A stretch of DNA of 64,000 bases from Pseudophaeomoniella oleicola (lineage: Eukaryota > Ascomycota > Eurotiomycetes > Phaeomoniellales > Phaeomoniellaceae), in contig QWDQ01000002.1 of the NCBI GenBank assembly GCA_003868215.1, positions 744,001-808,000 of the forward strand, read 5' to 3'. Below the pieces are notes generated by a model, which saw nothing but the letters and a program-made list of their open reading frames with translations, was not told where the DNA came from and made no database searches. Both the position numbers and the translations under genes were made by a program. The stretch's first letter is position 1. The number at the start of each line of letters is the position of its first letter. Positions 11,153 through 21,655 of this stretch are shown piece after piece.

Positions 11153-12412
11153 CTACCTCCCAGCTCTAGCCATACGTCTAGTCTTCCCCGGTCTCTTCGC
11201 CGCCCCTCCTCTACTGCTACCACCGCCACCAGTCCTCCCTTTCATCTTCCTTGCAGAAAACCCACTCATATCGGCACTACTCGCGGCATCACCGCTCTTT
11301 GAGAACTTCTTCTTGCCGCCGAATCCGAACCTCTTGTCGCGGGCCGAACGGTCCATTTTCGGTTTCTTGTTGTCGCCTCCGCGGCTGTCTCCGTCTCTTC
11401 TTCGCTTTTTGGATCTGCCGGATGGATCTGCGTCGTTGTCTTCGACGCCAATATCGAAGAGGTCATCGCCAGTCTCTGTTACTTTGCCTGTGTCTTGACC
11501 CTTTCGTTTTCGTTTTAGGTCGTTGATCTTCTCAAGGGTTTGTCTCTTTTCTTTGGCACGTTCTTGTTCCTTGGCCACTTGGACTTGCTTGCCAAATTTC
11601 TTGAGGTCTCGCTGTTTCCGGGCTTCCTGGGACGCCTTCTTCCGGGCTCCCTCTTCGTACAACTTCTGCTTAATCTTGCCCATGTGTTCGTCAGATTTCA
11701 CCATCTCTGCGAAATAGTCGGAGGGTCTGCTGAACGGTACATCTTCCTTTTTGAGAATCTTTCGTGCTTCACGTGCGGCTTCTTGACATATTCTATAGAA
11801 TTCGAGCTCTCTGGTGAGGTCATCGTTAGGGTCAGGAATATTGGTGGGTAGAGAGGACACGAGAGAGTTGTGGACGGAGAGTTTATGCTTTGGTTGTGCT
11901 ATGCGGACTCGGTTCGTGGAGGCTGTAAGGGCGGCAGTATTATTGATTGTAAGGCGTTGGTGAGGTACTGTATCGGCACGGTCTTCTTCTGACAGTTCGG
12001 AGAGAGGCACATCTGAATCTTCTCCATCCTCTTCCTCTTCCTCTTCATCATCTTCGGACTCTGACTGCGCATCACGTGCGTCCTGTTCGTCGCCTGCCTC
12101 TATATCGTCATCCGCGCTTGAGCTCTCATTGTCGTCCTCGAAGTCTTCAAAATCGTCACTCTTGGAAACGAGTTAGCTATGGCCTAATAGATGTCTCCGC
12201 GGTGATAAACATACCTTCTCACTTTTCTTTTGGTCAGCTGGCTTCTCTAACAATACACCGCCATCAAGCAGCGAATCATGAAAAGCTTTCGACTCCTTCT
12301 TCTTTTGCTTCTGCTTCTCTGCCGACTTCAATTGCTTCTTTCTCTTCTCCGCTTCAATATCGCGGCCTTTCTCGGCCTTCAACGCAGCCAGTAAATTCTT
12401 GTTAGGGCCCAT
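11153..12412 (-). CDS. EBP2: rRNA-processing protein Ebp2
   Basis: Exons are 12215-12412 and 11153-12160, giving 401 residues. Ebp2 is a nucleolar protein needed for 27S pre-rRNA processing and 60S subunit assembly, working with Rrs1, Nop7 and Brx1 in yeast. The intron (GTATGT...CCAAG) joins DQKKSEK to SDDFEDFEDD. The protein starts with a Lys-rich coiled segment, then an acidic block (residues 67-105). The conserved core is DLTRELEFYRICQEAAREA, FSRPSDYFAEMVKSDEHMGKIKQKL and KKFGKQVQVAKEQER. The tail has KRKRKGQD, a lysine/arginine-rich region and FGFGGKKKFSKSG, ending in Gly/Arg-rich sequence typical of nucleolar proteins. It is divergent from the EF-hand gene, with a 330-bp shared promoter region in which I found no clear PAC or RRPE element. 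Confidence 0.95.
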
Positions 12413-12742
12413 ACTGACACGTAGCCACCTCCCAAACTAGTAAGAGACCTCAAATCGACGGCCGGTGACAATGCAGAGGGTTGACGTCTCTAGGCGTCTG
12501 TTTCAATTGGTCCTCCAAAATTTCGGAAATTCTCATGTCAACTTTATCTGACCTTAGTTGAAAGTTGACTCTTTTTCTCCACATGATTTTTGAATCAGCC
12601 CCGCAACGATTACTCTCCGCGGGCGATCGACTTATCAATCCCAGAACGTCACCTTAGCCGCATTGAATACTAAACATTGATACCTTTGCGCCTCGTGTTA
12701 CCGAGCAACACCCACCAAGCGCCCAACTTGCGCGTAGTATCC
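12413..12742. promoter_or_regulatory. Divergent promoter, EBP2 / EF-hand gene
   Basis: This 330-bp interval separates two divergent start codons and must carry both promoters. I see no TATA box or known ribosome-biogenesis element that I could defend. Confidence 0.6.
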
Positions 12743-13504
12743 AATGGTAATATCTTTTCTCCCCCAACCGCTACGGTTCTTGTTTTCAAATATTCTAACT
12801 TTTGTAGCCCCCCAGAAAGCGTAACGCAGCCGCGGCCTCAGCCGCAGGGAGCACATCCAAAATCCGGCAATCTAAGCTGGCCAAAGAAAACAATTTAACA
12901 GGCGAACAAGAGAACGAAATCAAAGAGGCATGGCGGCTGTTTGCCTTGAAGCATGTAGAAGGATATGAAGATGAAAAAGAAGGCGTCATACGAAAAGAAG
13001 ATGTGAGAAGGTGTTTGATGTGAGTCTTGTCTTCCATTCAGCAGTCTTCTCCTTCATAGATACGATCATATATCTCGAAATCCAGCAATTTTTTTGAACG
13101 AAAGCTAATGGCATTGGTAACCCAGCGCGCTAAACATCCCTCCAAATTCTTCAGTCGACCTCGCCGATATTCTCTCCACCCTCTTCCCATCCTCAGACTC
13201 CACCTACACAACCTATCCCCCCTTCCTGTCCGTGTGCGCCCTCCTCATTCACCAAAAAGGATCATCCCCATCTGCGACCGCCTCGGAGGTTCACGAAGCC
13301 TATGCCCTCTTCACGGGCAACGGTTCCACATCCACCCCGATCACGATCTCTCATCTCCGGCGCATTGCCCGAGATCTGAAAGAAGACGTGAGCGATGAGT
13401 TATTGCGTGGGATGATATTGGAAGCGAACGGAGGTGCGGGAGTCTCGAGAGGTGTTGGATTGGAGGATTTCGAAGCTGTTATGAGAAGGGCAGGCGTTTT
13501 CTGA
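12743..13504 (+). CDS. Centrin/calmodulin-like protein with degenerate EF-hands
   Basis: Exons are 12743-12745 (only the ATG), 12808-13019 and 13126-13504, giving 197 residues. The start is MPPRKRNAAAASAAG, a basic N-terminus like those of centrins. It is followed by the centrin-like segment KLAKENNLTGEQENEIKEAW, then VRRCLIALNIPPNS and EVHEAYALF. The C-terminal part, LRRIARDLKEDVSDELLRGM...ILEANGG, mirrors the centrin KRVAKELGE...IDEAD region. The calcium-binding loops have lost most acidic ligands, so calcium binding is doubtful. The split start codon is supported because the only in-frame route upstream of PPRKR is the ATG|GTAATA donor with the TTTTGTAG acceptor. Its role (spindle-pole body, nuclear pore/mRNA export or repair complex, as for centrins) is inference. 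A separate true Cdc31 presumably exists elsewhere. Confidence 0.8.
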
Positions 13505-13765
13505 TCGACGTTCATTGCTTGCCTTTACCTCCTCTTTTACCCTGCCTGTCACGTCATTCAAGGGAAGACGCCACCATGTCGAACACAGGACGAACACTAT
13601 GGACACCAGTTCCATCTCCAGTGTTGCTGTGCATACTGAGCACCGCTCCAAGGCACGAAAGCACACCGCGATCATATTCATCACATGCACCAATGTAATG
13701 CATGAGGGATACGTCTACACGCGTACCGCCCTCAAGAACGTTCCACCGCCCAATCTCCACGAGAA

Positions 13766-13866
13766 CAAGTCGAACAGCAACCCCATAATCACCTTGACCG
13801 GCTACCACCCTCAACAAGTCGAATAGGGCGACCTCATAACCACCTCGACCGTACACCAACCCTCAA
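13766..13866. repeat. Approximate ~50-bp tandem duplication
   Basis: Two adjacent units both begin CAAGTCGAA and end ACC(A)CCTCAA or ACCCTCAA, with CATAA(T/C)CACC(T/C)(T)GACCG in the middle. The copies differ at many positions, so the duplication is old or under no constraint. Confidence 0.6.
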
Positions 13867-14372
13867 CCCCGTCAACCACAACAAGAACCCCGGCGCCGAG
13901 ACCCCAAGTTGACTATTCGCGCCTTTGCAGCTTCACTTCTCAATCCCCCTCCCATCAACTCCCCACCTCGGAATACTACCTGAATCTCGCACCGGATTAA
14001 TCGGAAAGGGAAGATGGGATGGGATAGGATGGGATAGCTAGCTAGCTAGGTAGGACATTGACAGATCCAGACCAGATTCAGATCTCAGCGCCACAGAAAA
14101 TCTGATGGTGATGGTAAGTTGATATGTAAATGGAATGGATATCGATCAATACGTACATAAGTACGTATGTAGGTATATCATATGGTCAGGTACTGAGTAC
14201 ACATACGTACCTCGCTACATTTACGGCCCAGATACTGCAATCAAGATGTATCGAAAGATCTTAACACCAATTTTCATCTTCACACTTCACACTTCTCAAT
14301 AACCCCCTTTCCCAAAGCCCCCCACCCAAAAAGACAAGTTGGACAGAACAAGATGTATTTATTTCCTAAATC

Positions 14373-14391
14373 CTACCTACCTACCTACCTA
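14373..14391. repeat. (CTAC)n microsatellite
   Basis: Four to five perfect tetranucleotide units lie in non-coding DNA. Confidence 0.85.
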
Positions 14392-14960
14392 CTTACTGGT
14401 TGGTCGGTCTTTTGTCTTTGTGTTTTTTTCTCAACTTCTCTCAACAACTCAGAAAGAAAACAAAACGGACTTTTTGCAGGCGATGGGGTATTTTGTACTA
14501 GAGAATTCAAAACAAGGCTACATACATACATGATAAATGTATTATTTGTGTGGGAGGGAGGCTAGACAGAAATAAGAAGAGGAAGAAACAAAAAGGCCGT
14601 CAATGTGCAATCGATTGCTCACATTGTATGACAGGACATACAAGACGAGTCCGACAACGAATTCTTGGCTTGATATGCCGTCTTTTAGACAGGTTGCAAA
14701 AATGGACAAATAAAAGAGGGAGTCTTTCCGGGTAACTTGTTCCTGATCCGAAGGTATTGAAGAAAACGACAAGTTCCTTGACGCCCAATGCTCGCTTGCT
14801 CTCATTCAAATCATAACAAGGAAGTAGATCTTGAAACAGTCCGAGAGAGTGGCTCCGGTAGAAAATTTGAATTCGACAAATGTAGAGAAGGCAAGGGGGT
14901 GGAAAATAGTGAGAAGTGCAGTAGAGTGTGAGAGTTCACAAGAGGTGAGAGGATGTTGCG

Positions 14961-17900
14961 CTACTGAGGGTAGAGCTGGTGATACGCGCTGTGTGCATCG
15001 ACGAGCACTGTTAAAGTATTAGCATTCTCCAATCAGTACGGTTGGGATAAGTCATACTTCTCAAAACCTGTTGCTGGGTGTACTTGCTCTCACAAGCACA
15101 TTGCAAAGTGTTGCCATCCTCAAAATCCAATAATATACTGTGCGGTAGCTCCTGTCTATCTAGATCAGGTAAAGTCGGTTTTCTGAATTCCGACAGATGA
15201 TATCGCTTTGATATGTTTCGATTGTTGGAATCCATCGTTGGCGGTGTAAGAATGATGTAGCCTTGATCATCAATGCGCATAAAGCGTCGTTTCCACAGTA
15301 ATGTGTCTGGAAATTGAACGTTGACGTCGCCAATATCCACCTCATGTGGAACGACTTCAGCAATGGATGGCTCCCTGTCCTGCTCAAATGCTTCGTGTAT
15401 TGTCGGCGGCGATCTACCCCCGGCATCTCTAGCTTTCGGGCTGAGTGCCTTGTTACGACGAGAGCCAGACGTTAGTGAAGACATTCTCTTCCTCAGTCTC
15501 GATGTACGGCTCTCTTTGTGTTCATCGGCGGCATCAAGTGAAGAAGTCTCGCTTATGGACCGTGGAAGATTTGACTCGCTAGGCCTTTGCCTGCCACTGA
15601 AGGAAGGCCTCCCGGAAAGCAAGTCTGAGCTCGACATCTTTGAGAATGAAGCTGTGGAGCTAAATGAGAAACGTTTCTCGCGCTTCGAAGGCTCAGGAGA
15701 CTCGGTCTGTGGGGTTTCTGGTAGCGGTGAACGTTGAGATGATAAATCTGAATCATCTCGTTCGATGATGAGTGGGCTCCTGTGCAAGTTGAGCGCCATC
15801 GCAGACTCAGAATTACCACCCAAAGATCTGTTCAATTCACTTGAGCTGCGCACGATTCTGGCAGTGACCGACACCGACTCCCGTTTCTTATGCGGACTGG
15901 TACTGGGGCTCGTTACCTTTGGTCTTTCGAAGGTTTTCGATGCTGACGTAGGTTCCGGTGTTGGGGATGGGGATGGGTACGCTGTATTTGGTGGAGGACT
16001 GCTGGTGCTGGCATTAGGCGTCATGCTTTTGATGAAAGAGGACCTCTTGCGGAAAGAGGTTAGGGGTGATTTGGAGGTATTAGGGGTTTGTGTTGGCGAC
16101 GGTGTCGGGCTCAAGCTCGATTCGCGGGCAGTGAACATCTCAAGAGCTTTGATGCGCTTCGAAATGCCTGACGAGACATTAACCTTCTTTACAGTCAAAC
16201 CAGCAGCTGGCTCAGCCTTGGGCGGCCATCGTTCTTGTAGCGCTGACGTGCTCGTCACACTACTGGATCGCTTATCTTTCCCGACAGCAAGAGGATTAGA
16301 GACCGTCCTTAATGTCATGGCGCCGTGTGAAGCTGGCGTCGACTGCATACTCTTGGCGAACACAGGGGTGATTGGTGAGCGAGACACCTGGATTGGGCGC
16401 GCTTCGTGAACACTGGCGTTGTCTAGATCATCCATCAAAGATTCATCGTCTGAAATGTCGGAAGGGTCAGACCCTTGTATGGGTGCAACTAGCTTCAAAG
16501 AGTCAAGAGCAGCCGGGCGCTTCTTGCGCCTCTCCCCAGCGTCTGATCCAACCTCCGTAGATTGGTATTCTAGAGAATGAGGCCTCTCAGGCTCCTCAAT
16601 AGCGGGTAGTGCTTCTGTCGTTCGTCCTATCGCGATGACTGGGAGATTTGGATCGATCCTGCTACGCAGGTGCGCCTCAACTACTGTTTCTGAGCCAGAG
16701 GCACCATCAGGACTGTCGACTGGACCGGTGTGCAGAGCCTGTTCGTGACTCTCCACTGAGTTTTCGCTCTTCACATCAAGCTTGGGACTGGTCACGGTCT
16801 CTGTTGAGGCTTCATCCCCTTTGATGCTATCTTCAGAAACGCCCTCTTTAGATTCCATATGCAGGGACACCTCCGCCAGAGACGTTTTTGAAGAAGCGGG
16901 GCCAGAAGAATGGTCTTGCGTATCTAGCGTGCTTCTATCTGCTTCCTCCGTGAAGTTCGAGCTCTGCGTTGATGGACCATCCGAAGTACCCGGAAGCGAG
17001 ACAGGAGAGGCTACTCTGGCGGTATCATGTTGATGAGCATGTTCCAGTTCTCGTCTACTATCCTTGGACGTGTCTTCCTCCTTGATAATATCTCCAGCAC
17101 CATCATGTACGTCTTCAGGAGGTACATCTTCAGCTTGCGCCTCGGTTGAAGACTTTTGAAGCTGCATTTCCTGCAGTCTGAGGTTCTCTTGTCGTGCCTT
17201 TTCGGCCAGCTGCCTCTTTCGCAGCTGAAGGGCCTTCATCAGTCGCTGCTTCTCAGGGGTGACTCCGGAGGCTTTCGTGGTTGACGCAACGGAACGTGCG
17301 ATAGTGGACGCAGGACTTGCAGGTTCAACGAGGTTTGGTCGGTACAGAGAAGCCAGTTGTATGTTAACTGGGGCTGGGAGTGGGTTGTTCTGGTATTCTT
17401 CTGGTGTGACTTGAAACCGTGTCTGGCTTGCTATCTGGGATCTTTCGGATCTTCTTGACACCGGCCTAGAGTTTGCAGTGGACTGTGTCCGAGCAGGCCG
17501 TAAACCTGCTGGTAAGGAAGAGACAGGTCTAGGCTGGTACCCGCGGAATTGCGATCCTGAAGTGTGAGGCCTCTCTACCGACGGCCGCGGGCCCAACTTC
17601 ACCTTCTTTTTGTAACCGCCGTATCCACCATATAGACTTGACGCATCGAGATCGTATGCGGAGGGACGAGCCGATTGAGAGGACCGACGAGGCTCGTAAC
17701 TAGGTCTAGGTTCTGCAAAGGACGTCCTTGAAGTCTCTGGCTTAGCCTCCTTGTCTGCTACGGCGATTTCAGGATTGGGAGGTGGAGGTAGAAGTTTCTC
17801 CACTTGAACTTGCTCAATCACAAAGGTAGGAGAGTCCGATGTCTTTGATTGAGATAGGTCTTCGATATCCTCGTGCGTAATGTCGTCCATCGTTGTGGTT

Positions 17901-18589
17901 TTGGCAAGCGGGCTTGGTTCGCCCCTTCCGTATCTCTGGGATTCGTCCACATCGAGATGCATCGACCTCGAGTCCGTTCTCTTCTCATTCATCGATGGGG
18001 TGCCCTCTTCAGCGGCCTCTGTAATCTCTCCTAGCCTCCTACGACGTAACGAACTCGACGAGGACGTGAGCGAGTTGGCTGATGCATGTAGCATACACAC
18101 TGAGGAAAGGGCGCTTTCTGTGAGCTCACCAGCAGTCGCAAATGTAAAGATAGCATCGTTAGGGGTGAACTTTTCGGTTACGGACTGAAACTGGACTGCC
18201 AAACGAGCTGGAATTGTCGATCAGTATAGGTTACGGCACATGAGATAGGGAACATCCTGCATACCTTGCAACAGTCTGGATGTGCCTTCCGGGACGTATT
18301 TCAATATGACCTTTCTGCGCCTATACTGCACCAATCCGTACAACGGCGATTTCTCCTCGTACTTTCCCACTGCATTTCTCACCTCAGGGACGCCACCGGT
18401 GCCACGGCCTAGCAAGTCCACCGCATCTCGGGCGATATATTTCAGCAGGAACCTTCAGTAAACACGTCAGTCAGTCTATTGAACTCTGGCGACAGTGATG
18501 CAGCAGCGATCTTACCATCCTCCCGCCTCAGCGAAAGCGGCCTGGTATGCTTCGATGACAGGCGCCTCATCGAGTCCATTCAGCGACAT
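14961..18589 (-). CDS. Large protein with N-terminal ADF-H/cofilin-like domain and disordered tail
   Basis: Exons are 18516-18589, 18265-18452, 15058-18207 and 14961-15007, giving 1152 residues. The N-terminus MSLNGLDEAPVIEAYQAA is followed by WFLLKYIARDAVDLL, SPLYGLVQYRRRKVILKYVPE, then ARLAVQFQSV and FTFATAGELTESAL. This matches the layout of actin-depolymerising-factor-homology domains (residues 1-150) in a fungal family sometimes annotated only as hypothetical or as a cell-wall glycoprotein. The remaining ~850 residues are Ser/Pro/Thr/Glu-rich and probably disordered, with a short coiled segment (about residues 410-450, KQRLMKALQLRKRQLAEKA). A folded part returns near residue 1025 (VNVQFPDTLLWKRRFMRIDD), resembling a PH-like fold. 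The last exon of 47 nt was added because GTATGA...CTAATACTTTAACAG is a good intron and the family ends with LRMLVDAH. Binding to actin is inferred. Confidence 0.75.
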
Positions 18590-20423
18590 TGCCGGTCCTA
18601 CATGGACCCGGCTACGAACAGAAGATTGCGCGAATTAGAAAGTAGGCGCGACACGAAGCTGACGCCTCGAGACTGGTCGCTAAACTTTTCACTTCGCCTT
18701 CACTCTTTTTCTATTTCTCTCTCCTTCCTGTAATACAGGCGGGAAGGACGATGAAATGGCAAGGAGACTAGCGCAGCGGTTGAAGCATGGGGCTGGGCAA
18801 ATTGAGCGGACTGGAGGACATCTCAGGGGGGTGGTATCGGGCGGAGACCCTTAAGGATGGTCCGGGCAGTGGATCAGAATTTGATTGGCTTATTGACTAG
18901 GAAAAGTAATGCATCGTACCTGTTGGACGGACAAGACTACTACTGTAGTAGGGCAGCTAGATAGTTACCTACTCTTGACCGGAGTAGAGCGAGAAGCGAC
19001 CAGGGGCAGGGATGTTCCCAAGGGAATCCCAAGGGGAGGGCAAGCCCAGCACTACCACGGCACATAGTAACTACTACGTACACAATTAAGCTTGAGACAA
19101 TACCTCCGGAAGATGCAAGTCAAAGATGCGACTAAGCGGAAGCTTTCCTTAAGCCACGCGAGATCCCACCTTTTCTACCGATTACGCTTGTCCTTTTTCC
19201 TTTCCTTTCAACCTTTGTTTATTAATTAATTGTATCCCTGCACGGTACATGTCAGACACAAAGTCAATAAGACGTGACAGTTCCCGGAAATAGGGATCTG
19301 GTTGTGATTGCTGGAGGATAATCATATGCAGTCATTCTGTGAATATGCAAGGTAGCATATCTCTGTAGAGACTGGAGGTATTATATTAGAGATGGAGAAT
19401 ACTAGGTCCACTAGGTAGTAGGTACCGTAGTTTGAGGTACTGTGTACAAAGTCCGTAACAGATACAACAAAACTATCAGAATCTTCCTCACGAAAAGATA
19501 AAATGGATGATCGTTACTCAAATCACGATATCTAAAGTAGCGTAATTAGGTACCTAACCCTATCTTTTCCTAACACGATCGTGATCGAGCACTACGGTAT
19601 CGGTCAGTGCATGTAGCTTCGTTCCCGCTCTGAGACGAGTTGTGATCAGTTGAGTTGAAGGTGGTGTCATTCTTAAATCACGTTCGTTCATGGAGTGTCT
19701 ATTACCTACTAGGTGACTGCCTTATGGACATAGGTTACATATCTTATTTATTCGTAATGATCATACAGATCGTCTGTTTTGCTACAATGACGGCGAACTG
19801 CCAGACTATGACAGAGGGGGTCCATCAGGGATTATCTTAAGGAGTTGATGAGATACTACTGCACATACAGTGTATACAAGATTAAATGACTAGACGGAAA
19901 AACTCCCTCTCCTCCCCCCACAACGTTATCCACTATCATATGGTGGATGTGGATTGTCTCGAGCTTCGAAAAGAGAATGCCTCTATCGGGGCCACGGCCA
20001 CTGCTCCATGGTGCGATATGCTCAGAAAGTGCATCTACTTGAGATCCCTCACTAGCACCATCATAACTGCTGCATCATAGGGGAAGCTCTGCGCTCCGCA
20101 GCAGTATCTTCTCTTTCACATCCAGTTGATGCCATGCATTTGCTGTAAGCATGATCCTGCGCCAATTCACATGTCTTCAATCTCACTGCGATAATTTGAA
20201 TCCTCCGACAGAGTCCCGGGCCTCTTCCACGTGCTATCACTTTAGAGCCGCTGCTGTGCTCTCGTGTCGGTCGTAGATGACCATAGCGTTAGGTCTGCCG
20301 CTTTCTGTTCAGCTATTGCGATGGAGGAGAGAATGTCGAAATATAGATAACGAGGCAGAAGGTCAGGTTGAGGCACAGGTTGAATATAGGCGCTCGCGAC
20401 CATTCTTTTAGACGTCGCTATGC
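18590..20423. other. Gene-free 1.8-kb region between ADF-H gene and LSM3
   Basis: Both flanking genes are on the minus strand, so this holds the ADF-H gene promoter and the LSM3 3' side. Open frames of about 60 codons are not supported. Variants of the palindrome TACTACGTAGTA occur near 18936-18951 and 19072-19080. Confidence 0.45.
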
Positions 20424-20882
20424 TTATAACGTGGCTTGAGGTGAAATCAAAACTACGGAATCACCTGCGACGTCGTCAGTTCCTGCAAGGTATCGCCGCC
20501 ACCACTTGATGAGAACATACCGCGCACAAAGAGCATCTCGGATTGCTTTTTGACAGTCTGTAAATCTCTTTAGCAAGAATCCAGAGATGGGGCTTTTGAC
20601 ATTCGCACCTTGACCTCCTCGACTCCTTCATCATCCTCTTCAACCGAATAGATTGTTTCTTCAACATCGCCCAGAACAAGGTTGCAATGACTATCATACG
20701 CCTGTGTTGCATCAGAACATGAAAGGAAGAGTCAGAAAAATGCTCTATGCACATACATGTAAGCGACCCTTTAACTCTCGATCACCACGGAGCTTGACGA
20801 AAACAATTTCATCAAGTGACAACCTGACCAAATCCAACGGCTCTGCAACCGATGTGACGCCTTCATCTGCAACATCCGCCAT
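20424..20882 (-). CDS. LSM3: U6 snRNA-associated Sm-like protein LSm3
   Basis: Exons are 20757-20882, 20609-20701, 20521-20557 and 20424-20464, giving 98 residues. LSm3 is part of the Lsm2-8 ring on U6 snRNA in the nucleus and of the Lsm1-7 ring in cytoplasmic mRNA decay. The Sm1 motif is [28 protein letters not shown]; Sm2 is [28 protein letters not shown] joins across the third exon. Two coding exons are only 37 and 41 nt long, which is why no long open frame marks the gene. All junctions are GT-AG and in frame. The length matches the ~90-100 residues of fungal Lsm3. Confidence 0.95.
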
Positions 20883-21655
20883 GTTGGGTATGAGTGTTTC
20901 GAGCGAGTGATCCGACGTGAAGGGATAACAAACACCAGTTGGGGGATTGTAGTGTGGTATTGGGCTTCGCACCCTCACTTTTTACCTTCCCCGCAGCAAG
21001 TGACCTTATTTCCAGCCGCAACTCCTTCGGGTTCACCCTGCCTCGCCGCTTTTCCTTCCTCCATCGTCGCTCACTTGAGGCTCACAACAAGTGATTAGGG
21101 TTGAACAAACGAGATACCTTTCTTAGAACTTATGCTCACCTTTATAACACATCAGTCTTGTCTGCAGCTAACCATGCTATGATCATCGCTATGGTAGAGA
21201 GAACACAATTGGTATGAAGCAGGTGATTAATTCCCAAGACCTTGGAACTATGTGCTGTAGAATACGTATTATTTACAAGCGATTGCCCCCTTGCTCATAT
21301 GTTTGAAAATGAGATAGGATCAATCTACCACATAAAGAGAGTAATGAATGATGAAGTGAAATGTATTCAAAGTCCAAAGGTCGGCTCTCTCGGTTGAGAC
21401 ACGTGACACGATGGTAATGGCCAAGTCAATTCAAATCGAAAAAGACTTGGCGGGTCAACTTGAAGTTGGATCCATATTTCAAGCTCCTTACCGAAGACAA
21501 TTGTTTGTTCTACCGTGGTAACTTGACAGAATTGCGAAGTGCCGTCAAACTTGGTGGATCTTTGGGTTGGCCGAGATAGCCAAACGAACAGTCCACAGTC
21601 CACAGTAGAATGTGAATTTCCACCTCAATGGTACCGTCCCAGACCCACTTCTGCG
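20883..21655. promoter_or_regulatory. Divergent promoter region, LSM3 / ATP13-like gene
   Basis: Both neighbours start outward from this 770-bp region. An in-frame extension of the downstream gene to 21539 starts with a non-ATG codon, so the start is put at the first ATG. Nothing else is recognisable. Confidence 0.5.

Larger units (their letters stand above)
13505..14960. other. Convergent intergenic with simple repeats
   Basis: About 1.45 kb between the EF-hand gene and the large ADF-H gene, both pointing inward. It holds an approximate tandem duplication of about 50 bp (13766-13814 and 13815-13866), GATGG-rich and TAGC repeats at 14013-14050, a CGTA-rich stretch near 14150-14215 and (CTAC)n at about 14373-14391. 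Open frames of about 100 codons on both strands over the duplication look like repeat by-products. No gene is called. Confidence 0.5.

Noticed and set aside
13515-13859. Overlapping ~100-codon frames on both strands
   Set aside because: They cover a tandem duplication and are likely repeat by-products in a 3' flank.
15321-16409. Long + strand frames opposite the ADF-H gene
   Set aside because: Antisense shadows of low-complexity Ser/Pro-rich coding sequence.
19655-19840. 61-codon frame with hydrophobic segment
   Set aside because: Too short, no conservation clue, and embedded in a long gene-free region.
21539-21655. 39-codon N-terminal extension of the ATP13-like protein
   Set aside because: It begins with a non-ATG codon and would hide the presequence-like start.
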